From a virus: a stretch of DNA of 42,746 bases. This document shows positions 23,456 through 29,895 of the stretch, piece by piece (the first letter of the stretch is position 1; each line of letters opens with the position of its first letter). The position numbers were made by a program, and so were the translations under genes. The notes below the pieces were generated by a model. The model was not told the DNA's origin, ran no database searches, and saw nothing but the letters and a program-made list of their open reading frames with translations. The DNA lies in IMG/VR virus record IMGVR_UViG_3300037300_000416, positions 1-42,746 of that record; one strand, written 5' to 3'.

Positions 23456-24400
23456 TTAGAGGTTGGCGTAGGGAAAACGGGAATCGAAGCGGCGGCACAT
23501 CCGGTCGGCTATCTTCCGGTAGTGCTTGAATTCCGAGTGCAGGGGGCCGACCAGACCCAGGGCGACATCGCGCTTTGATCCGGTCCATCCGAGGTAATCC
23601 CAGAGGAAGCGGACTGCGTCCTTCGCGGTGGCCGTGCGTTTCGCCTGCGACTTGTTTTTACCGAAAGCACCGAGGCATTCGATTTCGGCAGCGCGGCGGC
23701 AAAGCCCTAACACCGTGGCAAGGTGGTGCAGTAATTTGTGGCGGTTGAGTGTGCCGGCGAAGACCCGAAATTCGATCACTCCATGGGAGAAGAGTTTTTG
23801 GAAGTTGATCATCCCGCGTCCACATTGACGGGCGGCATCGCTCTTGCGTTGAGGATTGCTGTTGCGCTCCATCTGGCGGACCAGAGTTCCAACGTCCTCG
23901 CCGAGAGTGTGGCTGTATCGGTTCAGGTGGCGTCCTGTCCCCGTTTGACCGTAGAGGCTCATGGCGTGCCAGCGGGTGATGTGGGCGAGCTTGCGAGCGT
24001 ATTCGCTCATCGCTTGTGGATCGTTGGTGCCGATGATGGATTCGACGCCCACGGTGATATGGCATCCGCACGAGCCGTTCACGTTCGCCCCGATGGCGTT
24101 CACCCATTCCAAGAATTGAATGAGATGTTCGACGCCCTCGCCGCCTTTGAGGATGGGTGAAACAAATTCACATGCCATGCGGCCAGGGCGGATGCGGATG
24201 GAACCGTCACGCTCGGCTTTCCAATAGTTGCCGTTGAAGGTGGGAGCATTGACGCTCTGGCGCGATTCAGTGGCAATGCCCTCAACCACGGAAGTGCCGA
24301 CGTGGTAGGCACCGACTCCGATGTCGGACGTGTTTGGAATGGTGGTTTCGAGTTCGACGCCGAAGGTGATGGATTCGGCTTTGGGATCTTGTGCTTTCAT
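23456..24400 (-). CDS. Putative amidoligase (COOH-NH2 ligase, glutamine-synthetase-like fold), 314 aa
   Basis: ATG 24400; a longer frame upstream runs into a repeated leader. The amidoligase_2 pattern is visible: FGVELETT at the start, CEFVSPILKGGEGVEHLIQF, GANVNGSCGCHITVGV, and IEFRVFAGTLN. The Glu/His/Arg residues in these blocks are those that bind metal-ATP in the family. The enzyme would join an amine to a carboxylate using ATP. Its neighbour, a class II amidotransferase, could provide ammonia or remove the product. The phage target is unknown; wall peptide, a phage protein or a nucleotide are all possible. Confidence 0.75.
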   Translation of the reverse strand: MKAQDPKAESITFGVELETTIPNTSDIGVGAYHVGTSVVEGIATESRQSVNAPTFNGNYWKAERDGSIRIRPGRMACEFVSPILKGGEGVEHLIQFLEWVNAIGANVNGSCGCHITVGVESIIGTNDPQAMSEYARKLAHITRWHAMSLYGQTGTGRHLNRYSHTLGEDVGTLVRQMERNSNPQRKSDAARQCGRGMINFQKLFSHGVIEFRVFAGTLNRHKLLHHLATVLGLCRRAAEIECLGAFGKNKSQAKRTATAKDAVRFLWDYLGWTGSKRDVALGLVGPLHSEFKHYRKIADRMCRRFDSRFPYANL

Positions 24401-24448
24401 TGGTGGATCTGGTTGGAATCTGAGGCCGGTGAGGGCAGAGGTGCCCGC

Positions 24449-24575
24449 GTTCCGACATCCTCCTTCCTGCCAGCCATCCGCGTCGTTTGTCGCGCACCAT
24501 CCGCACGCCAATTCGCACCATTTTTGTCGGCCATTTATTACCGTTAGATGCTGTTGGCATGCGGATTGAACGGGG
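24449..24575. repeat. Leader repeat, copy 1
   Basis: From GTTCCGACATCCTCCTTCCT onward, about 125 bases match the block at 26048-26174 with scattered changes. Both lie just upstream of minus-strand genes (amidoligase here, ligase there). Each ends in the element GTTGGCATRCGRATTGRAC (24553 here). On the minus strand a TAATAA-like -10 lies near 24535. It probably holds a shared promoter and operator. Confidence 0.65.
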
Positions 24576-24620
24576 CAATGATTGACAGGTCTCTGGGTAA
24601 TCCGCTGGATTCCTCACCAC

Positions 24621-25127
24621 ATGCCGAAGCTCACCCCGGATCAAATGGCGGCGGCCATCAGCAGGCAAATGAAGTTGGCCACCAGCGAGGCGCTCAATGC
24701 CCGGTGCGATGAACTTGCCCTGCTTCAGAAGGTCATGTTCATGGAGCTCGTGAGTTTTGTGAGAGATGGGGCCACCGACGACCAGATCACCGAGCTGATC
24801 GGGTTCCTTTCCGTGATGCAGTATCTGGCCGAGGGCATTTCCAAAGGGGTAGACAGACCCGTCAAGATGCCAGAGTTTCGCGAGTCGGTTAAGCGGGCGA
24901 TCTTCTGGTTCAAAACATTCGACTCAGACGATCCGGCCGATCAGAAACAAATGATGGGTAGCTGGCTGGAATCGATGGAGCAGCAAGGCGAACCGGTTAT
25001 CTGGGCATGGGTGACCAATATGCTCAAGAAACATGACATCCTCACATGCTCACTTGCCGAGGGGATGGTTGTCACCATCTACGCGGTTGCCGACGTGTTC
25101 AGCAGGAGGTTTGCGAAAGTGCAATGA
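24621..25127 (+). CDS. Hypothetical helical protein, 168 aa, opposite strand to its neighbours
   Basis: ATG 24621 follows TTGACA 24582-24587 and a weak TGGATT 18 bases later, a possible own promoter. The protein is almost entirely helical: TPDQMAAAISRQMKLATSEA, ITELIGFLSVMQYLAEGISK, and a C-terminal LAEGMVVTIYAVADVFSRRF. No catalytic motif, no signal peptide. Being the only plus-strand gene within the 20.8-28.7 kb minus-strand block, it may be an independently controlled gene such as a superinfection-exclusion or anti-defence factor, but that is speculation. Confidence 0.5.
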   Translation: MPKLTPDQMAAAISRQMKLATSEALNARCDELALLQKVMFMELVSFVRDGATDDQITELIGFLSVMQYLAEGISKGVDRPVKMPEFRESVKRAIFWFKTFDSDDPADQKQMMGSWLESMEQQGEPVIWAWVTNMLKKHDILTCSLAEGMVVTIYAVADVFSRRFAKVQ

Positions 25128-25140
25128 GGCGTGGACAAAT

Positions 25141-26022
25141 TCACATGTCCCATGCCTCGCGAAACCCGATGAACTTCGGGAATCTCGGTGCATCCTTGGC
25201 ACCGCTCGGCTGGTGGCTAAACTTCACCACCCGTCCTATCAGGGAGTCGCGGTCCATCCAGAGCGTGACCCGGTCGATTCCACCGACGATGTGATTGTAG
25301 CCAAGCCGAAATTCCACGCCGGTGGATAGGTGCCGGACAATGAAGCCGCCGAGTTCGCCCCGGCCAACCATCCCAGCTTGGGCGAGGCTGCGTTTCGTGC
25401 GTCCAAAGGCATCCAGTTCGGCGGCGTTCTGGTTGGTCATGCCCTCGTAGGGTTCAAGCACCACGGCCTCCGCGTCCTCAAAGCGTTTGATCTTGAGAAG
25501 CCACGCTTCGCGCTCGGTGGACCGTCCGCACTTGTAGGGTGAGTGGGTGGAGCGAACCATCACGCCCTCGTATCCCGCAGCGATGCATTCTTCCTCGTAG
25601 GTGGCCAGTTCGGCGGCATTTCGAATGATTACTGGCAGCACCTTCACCACTTGGTCATGATCCGGCAGCGCGGCCAGGCGCTTCATCCGTTCGGCATAGG
25701 GCGTGGCGGTGGATTCATCCACGTAATCGAAGACGTGGAAGACAAAGTCCGGCTGGCCATCCCGGCGACCGATCGCGCTCGTGGTTTCCGAGAACGTACC
25801 GTCGCGCAGCATGAGTTCGCCGTCCACGCCGTCGGGCAAGTTGGCTTCGATCCACTCACGGGCGAAGCGATTGGAGATTGGCTTGAACGAGCGGCTGAGT
25901 GCTTTGCCACCGATCTTGAGACAGCGGATGCCGTCGAGTTTCGGCGTGGCGAGCACGGGGAATGGGAGGAGGTGTGGGTTCTCGCACTTGGAGGCGAGCA
26001 TCGGCTTTGATATGGCATTCAT
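25141..26022 (-). CDS. ATP-dependent DNA ligase, phage type, 293 aa
   Basis: ATG 26022. The adenylation lysine is Lys28 in TPKLDGIRC (KxDGxR). Other ligase motifs follow: DGELML (III), FHVFDYVD, YEGVMVRS (IV), and WLLKIKRF (V), then a C-terminal OB-fold region with GRGELGGFIVRH. The size fits small T7/T4-like phage ligases without extra domains. It seals nicks during phage replication and complements the fused replicase. Preceded by the second copy of the leader repeat, so it may be expressed together with the amidoligase group under the same control. Confidence 0.88.
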   Translation of the reverse strand: MNAISKPMLASKCENPHLLPFPVLATPKLDGIRCLKIGGKALSRSFKPISNRFAREWIEANLPDGVDGELMLRDGTFSETTSAIGRRDGQPDFVFHVFDYVDESTATPYAERMKRLAALPDHDQVVKVLPVIIRNAAELATYEEECIAAGYEGVMVRSTHSPYKCGRSTEREAWLLKIKRFEDAEAVVLEPYEGMTNQNAAELDAFGRTKRSLAQAGMVGRGELGGFIVRHLSTGVEFRLGYNHIVGGIDRVTLWMDRDSLIGRVVKFSHQPSGAKDAPRFPKFIGFREAWDM

Positions 26023-26047
26023 TGTTCTGTGGGTCGGAGGGTTGAGC

Positions 26048-26174
26048 GTTCCGACATCCTCCTTCCTGCCAGTCAATTTCGTCGTTTGTCGCGTGCCATC
26101 CGCACGCCGGTTCGCACCATTTTTGTTGGCTATTTCCCGTAGGTTCGTGCCGTTGGCATACGAATTGAACAGGC
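26048..26174. repeat. Leader repeat, copy 2
   Basis: Second copy of the block at 24449-24575, upstream of the DNA ligase on the minus strand. Both copies begin GTTCCGACATCCTCCTTCCT and end with GTTGGCATACGAATTGAAC (26152 here). Too well conserved to be chance; not coding in any convincing way. Confidence 0.65.
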
Positions 26175-26334
26175 TGAAAACCGGCCATGAAATGACCGCA
26201 AAATCAGCACCCTCTGGAATGCCGCGTTATCAGCCGTAGGAACACACGACCCCCGCACAAGGGATGGCAATATGGTCGGCCCTCACATCCACCATCCGCA
26301 TTTGTTAGTTTGCCGTTAGGCGCGGAAAATCTCC

Positions 26335-26357
26335 GTTGGCATACGGATTGGACAAGC
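26335..26357. promoter_or_regulatory. Third copy of the leader-end element
   Basis: GTTGGCATACGGATTGGACA at 26335 repeats the last part of the leader repeat (also at 24553 and 26152) without the rest of the block. The region 26175-26334 holds nothing else I recognise. Likely a binding site for a phage regulator or RNA polymerase. Confidence 0.55.
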
Positions 26358-26361
26358 GGCG

Positions 26362-26643
26362 TCAGTATTCTTCAGGAAGCAAAATTGTCGTCATGCTCCG
26401 GTCGTGTTCGGTGATGATATAAAGCCGGTCGCCGCCCTCGGTGCGGTAACAACTCAGCAGGCGAGTGCCGTCATTGAGCGAGTGCTCGTTCGCCTGCTTG
26501 TCCTCGGAGCAGAGTTCCTCGCCCCAATCACCGCAATGATGACGGCGGAGGAATTTTGAAAGGTCCACGTTCAGCGCAAGTGCGCCGGGGGTGGCGTAGA
26601 TTTTCCCAAGCGGGAATCGGGGTTGCATCAGTTGGTATGGCAT
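26362..26643 (-). CDS. Plasmid/phage-type conserved protein, 93 aa
   Basis: The sequence matches a small conserved family found on plasmids and phages: GKIYATPGALAL, RRHHCGDWGEE, a middle stretch with ANEHSLNDGTRLLSCY, and RLYIITEHDRSMTTILLPEE. The fold is probably a compact alpha/beta domain; the biochemical role is unknown. ATG 26643, same strand as its neighbours, with 23 bases to the upstream gene. Confidence 0.65.
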   Translation of the reverse strand: MPYQLMQPRFPLGKIYATPGALALNVDLSKFLRRHHCGDWGEELCSEDKQANEHSLNDGTRLLSCYRTEGGDRLYIITEHDRSMTTILLPEEY

Positions 26644-26666
26644 TGGATCTTGGGGTTGGTGGTTTA

Positions 26667-27224
26667 TCAGGAATCAATCAGGTTGTCGAACAGGCCGGGG
26701 ATGAAGGGATTGAGAGCTTCCTGTTCAGCTTTGAAGAACTCGGCCTTGGTCTTGCCCGCAGCACGACCCTGCGGCGTGTGGCAGTCGTAGGCGTAATCGG
26801 GAATGGGGATGTATTCGCCAGCCGCTTCGAGTTCGTCGGTGAGGGTTTCCGGGTCCAACCCGGCCTGCTGGTCATAGACGAAGTTTTGCAGGTGGTCAGG
26901 ATCGCGGCTCTTCTTGGCGAGACTCAGCAAGATCACCGCCTTGGAGACGAAGATACGGCCCTTTGGCGTCTTCGATGGCGTGTTTCGATTGATCTCAGTG
27001 TAGCTGTCGTGCAGCGCCTTGACTTCCGCCGTGAGGATTCCCCAGCAGTCCTCCGCGCTCACGGTGAGCAGACGCCTCCAGACATATTGCCCGAATCCGC
27101 TGGCCCAAAGTTCGAGCGCCCAATATCCGGCCAGCTTTGCGTCACCGCGCCGGATCGCCTTCTGCATCGCGCTGGACACTCCAGGGAAGGAGTAACCGCG
27201 CTTGGTGTGTAAGTGATAACTCAT
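26667..27224 (-). CDS. MgsA/RarA C-terminal-like protein, 185 aa
   Basis: The N-terminal half (AMQKAIRRGDAKLAGYWALE followed by LWASGFGQYVWRRLLTVSAE and DCWG) matches the helical C-terminal domain of MgsA/RarA ATPases, which drives tetramer formation and contacts SSB. There is no ATPase domain in this protein, but a clamp-loader-type AAA+ core is encoded at 20831-21475 in the same block. The C-terminal half ends in an acidic region with TKAEFFKAEQEALNPFIPGL. I infer a role in phage fork maintenance, perhaps as a split RarA. Confidence 0.7.
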   Translation of the reverse strand: MSYHLHTKRGYSFPGVSSAMQKAIRRGDAKLAGYWALELWASGFGQYVWRRLLTVSAEDCWGILTAEVKALHDSYTEINRNTPSKTPKGRIFVSKAVILLSLAKKSRDPDHLQNFVYDQQAGLDPETLTDELEAAGEYIPIPDYAYDCHTPQGRAAGKTKAEFFKAEQEALNPFIPGLFDNLIDS

Positions 27225-27278
27225 CGTCTGTTAGCTTGCCAGTGTTGCACACGACGTGGAAGCAGTTTGGGCCACCAT

Positions 27279-28073
27279 TTATCGCAGCTTCACCGATTGG
27301 CGACGGGGTGCGTCCATCGAAACTCGATCTTGGCTCTTGTAGGACTCCAGACGGATGTGCGCCTTCCACTTACGCTTGATGTATCGCTTCTCCGTGGCGA
27401 TGCGCTCCTCACTGCGGAACAAGCTGTTGCCCCCGAGGTTCTTGTCGCGTTCCTGGACAAAGCAGAACCTCGCTTCGTTCCACACGAGCCGGTTGTCCAT
27501 GAGTTCCTGCAACGTGGCGTCGATGTCGCACTTGCATTTGAGAAGTTCGTCCCACTTCGGCACGCCGCCCTTTTCATCGCGCACCACACCCACCGCGCCG
27601 CCGACCCAGTGGTTCACACCGAATGGATCATTTCGCTGCAATAGCCGCGGATCGCTTCGCTGGTGCCAGCCGAACAACCGAGCCCCTGCCCCACGCGCAC
27701 ACCACGCCGAGTTTTCGAGCATGGCGATGGTTTCGGCGATGGAGAGTTTCCGGCACCGAAGGGACACCATGCACACGCACGCGGAAATATCGTCGTCGAG
27801 CATGACGATGGCGTCGTCCTTGAAATGTTTCAGCACCCAGTTCCGCACGGCGCTGATGCCGGCGATCTCGTCGGGGATGGTTTCGATTTCCAGCCCGGTG
27901 TGCCGGTAATGCTCAGCCTCGCTTGCGGGAACGAGCAGCGTCGCCGTCGGGAACAGCTTGTGGCTGGTGATCGAGCGGCTTCGGCTCCGTGACAGGATCA
28001 CCAAGCGAAGTTTCAACGGGCGGAATTCCGGCCATGCTGGCGCGGCGGCAGAGTTCGATAAGTCGTTTTCCAT
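27279..28073 (-). CDS. Glycosyltransferase of the phage TET-associated type (TAGT-like)
   Basis: 264 aa from ATG 28073; TTG 28016 is an alternative that shortens the 160-base overlap with the ParB gene. The core begins LRLVILSRSRSRSITSHKLF, then VPASEAEHYRH, VRNWVLKHF, and IVMLDDDIS with the DxD metal and sugar-nucleotide site of GT-A enzymes. Later come GGAVGVVRD and RFCFVQERDKNLGGNS, all in the order of the TAGT family that glycosylates modified bases in phage DNA. No TET oxygenase, thymidylate-synthase homologue or DNA methylase is seen nearby, so the acceptor is unknown. The epimerase at 12379 could supply the sugar. Confidence 0.6.
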   Translation of the reverse strand: MENDLSNSAAAPAWPEFRPLKLRLVILSRSRSRSITSHKLFPTATLLVPASEAEHYRHTGLEIETIPDEIAGISAVRNWVLKHFKDDAIVMLDDDISACVCMVSLRCRKLSIAETIAMLENSAWCARGAGARLFGWHQRSDPRLLQRNDPFGVNHWVGGAVGVVRDEKGGVPKWDELLKCKCDIDATLQELMDNRLVWNEARFCFVQERDKNLGGNSLFRSEERIATEKRYIKRKWKAHIRLESYKSQDRVSMDAPRRQSVKLR

Positions 28074-28692
28074 GGAGCACACGGCCAATGCCGATTTTTT
28101 TGGTTCTGCGGTTGATCGAGTAGTCAACCTCATGCACCCCCATGAGTTGAAGCACCTGCATCCAATCCCGCAGGTCGTGGAACATGAACACAAGGTAGTC
28201 GTGAGTCTCGAACGCCTGGCATTCCATCCGGGGGATCGTTTCGAGTTCGTCCTCGGGATTTCCAGCGTCGTCCATCAGCTTTCGGATCTCGTCCTCCATG
28301 AAGCCTGTCAGCTCGATGTCGAAGTCGGGATCGGCATCGGCGATGGATTTGAGCACTCGGCGCAGATCGTCTTCGTCGAGTTCAGCAAGTTCCGACAGCC
28401 GGTTGTCGGCCAACAGGTCGGCGAGTTCTTCGGCTTCGCTGGCATAGTCCTGCTCGTCCACAGGGATCGTTTCGCAGCCAATCAGAAGCGCTGCCTCCAG
28501 CCGTCCATGTCCTCTCACAATCAGCCCAGAGCGTTTCGAGACGGTGACGGGATTGCGCCAGCCTTGTTCCTGGATGATCGACGCGAGAAGCTGGATCTGG
28601 TGGGCGCTGTGCCGGTTTGGATTGACCGGGTTGGGTTTCAGCGTGTTCGGATCAACGAGGGCGGTGTGGGCGCAATGCACGGGGATGCTCAT
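27913..28692 (-). CDS. ParB-like nuclease-domain protein, 259 aa
   Basis: Residues about 12-110 form a ParB N-terminal domain: LKPNPVNPNRHSAHQIQLLA, SIIQEQGWRNPVTV, RSGLIVRGHGRLEAALLIG with the GHGRL box, and VDEQDYASEAEELADLLADN. No ParB HTH follows; instead there is an acidic linker and a middle domain with YLVFMFHDLRDWMQVLQLMG, and a disordered end. Such ParB-like proteins in phages usually accompany DNA methylases or base-modification genes rather than partition. Here the next gene is TAGT-like. ATG 28692 is preceded by a GTTGAC box. Confidence 0.75.
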   Translation of the reverse strand: MSIPVHCAHTALVDPNTLKPNPVNPNRHSAHQIQLLASIIQEQGWRNPVTVSKRSGLIVRGHGRLEAALLIGCETIPVDEQDYASEAEELADLLADNRLSELAELDEDDLRRVLKSIADADPDFDIELTGFMEDEIRKLMDDAGNPEDELETIPRMECQAFETHDYLVFMFHDLRDWMQVLQLMGVHEVDYSINRRTKKIGIGRVLHGKRLIELCRRASMAGIPPVETSLGDPVTEPKPLDHQPQAVPDGDAARSRKRG

Positions 28693-28706
28693 GACCCGGT
28701 GCCGGG

Positions 28707-28712
28707 AGTCAA
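28707..28712 (-). promoter_or_regulatory. GTTGAC box, 14 bases before the ParB-like gene
   Basis: On the minus strand GGTTGACT, then 14 bases, then ATG 28692. The only box found on the minus strand; it closely matches the epimerase box (GGTTGACTCCC in both). Confidence 0.5.
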
Positions 28713-28727
28713 CCTTGACACCAATCG

Positions 28728-29195
28728 CTACTTTTTCGGGCTGCTAAAGAGGCCAGAGACAAATCCAATAGCCGCAGCTAGAAATTTGGTGGCATCGTGA
28801 ACATCCTGGTCTTCATTCAGCTTTTCTAATTTCGCTTTGATATTCACACGCTGCCATTTCACAGCAGATCGCCAATAATCAGACCCCTCACATTATGAGA
28901 TAATGATCTTCATTGCAGCATCGAGTGGAACTCCCCCAGTTGGAGATTCGTATTGGCCGCCTTCGGAAAATTCCTGATACCGCAAATAGAAATTTTCACT
29001 CACCGATCCAGCAGCACCGATGTAGTCGGTTTTGGAAGTCAGGATTTCAAAACAACTGACCTGCTTTCCCCCAGGAAGACTCATGAGTTCTTCCAAAATC
29101 TCTTCGGTGCTGGGATTCTCAATGCAGTTTACTACACGCTCAGACCCATGTGGCCCAACGTAGGTGTTAAGTTGCTGACGCTTTTTCGCTGCCAT
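28728..29195 (-). pseudogene. Imm1-like gene interrupted by an in-frame TAA
   Basis: ATG 29195 opens a 100-codon frame ending at TAA 28893-28895. The same frame then continues for 54 more codons (CEGSDYWRSAVKWQRVNIKA onwards) to TAG 28728-28730 without another stop. The first part (IENPSTEEILEELMSLPGGK, then FYLRYQEFSEGGQYESPTG) resembles the Imm1 immunity family, and the part after the stop contains the W-Q block expected near the end of that family. I read this as one gene of about 155 codons broken by a nonsense change. A truncated but working 100-aa protein is also possible. The family match is by eye. Confidence 0.45.
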
Positions 29196-29267
29196 ATGGT
29201 CGTAGTGATTTGGATACCACTGTGGATAAATTCGAGCAAGACGGTATTTTTGTGAGGGCCGACATGG

Positions 29268-29273
29268 TTGACG
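29268..29273 (+). promoter_or_regulatory. GTTGAC box, 16 bases before terminase small subunit
   Basis: GGTTGACG, then 16 bases, then ATG 29290. First gene of the late module. Confidence 0.5.
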
Positions 29274-29289
29274 AGTCCGCAACCTGCGG

Positions 29290-29895
29290 ATGGAAGCCGT
29301 TTCCCCTGACATCGCCAAAAAGCTGCTTTCGCGGGACTTCGCCAATCTGGTCGGTCGCGTCCAGAAGGGTGGCAAACTCACCCGTGTCGAACGGGCGATG
29401 CTGCAATCCATGGCCACCGGCACCGGAGCGGCACCCACTACCGCCGCCAACTACGTCGAGCTGGCCAACATTCTCGGAATCACCCGCCAGTCGGCCCACG
29501 CGTGGAAAAAGCGCAAGGACGCACCAAAGCCAGCATCGAATGGTTTGCATGACGTGGCTGCATGGCGGGAGTTCATGCGTCGCAATGATTTGAAGGGGGG
29601 CGAACCACTCACCCAGGACGCCGCCGACATTGAGACCTCACTCAAAGCCCGCAAGCTGCTCGCCGAAGTTGAGGAACGGGAACTGCGGTTAGGGATCAAA
29701 CGAGGTGACTTCGTGGCGGTCGAGGAAGTCAGGCAGGCATGGACTGAGTTCGTGGCGCAGGCAACGTCGATGCTTCGCAAGAAGTTCGAGCAGGAATTGC
29801 CGCCGATTCTCTCGGGCCTCGACGCCACCGGCATTCAGGAAGAAGCCCGCCGCGCCATCGACGAGGTGTTGACGATTCTCCACGAGGGCGAATGA
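29290..29895 (+). CDS. Terminase small subunit (Nu1-like)
   Basis: 201 aa. Residues about 45-75 form an HTH (YVELANILGITRQSAHAWKK) for recognising the packaging site. The following helical region with KARKLLAEVEERELRLGIKR and GDFVAVEEVRQAWTEFVAQA matches the Nu1-type oligomerisation domain common next to GpA terminases. It binds the phage DNA and recruits the large subunit, whose start overlaps its stop (ATGA at 29892). The gene order, terminase small then large, is typical of lambda-like late operons. Confidence 0.8.
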   Translation: MEAVSPDIAKKLLSRDFANLVGRVQKGGKLTRVERAMLQSMATGTGAAPTTAANYVELANILGITRQSAHAWKKRKDAPKPASNGLHDVAAWREFMRRNDLKGGEPLTQDAADIETSLKARKLLAEVEERELRLGIKRGDFVAVEEVRQAWTEFVAQATSMLRKKFEQELPPILSGLDATGIQEEARRAIDEVLTILHEGE

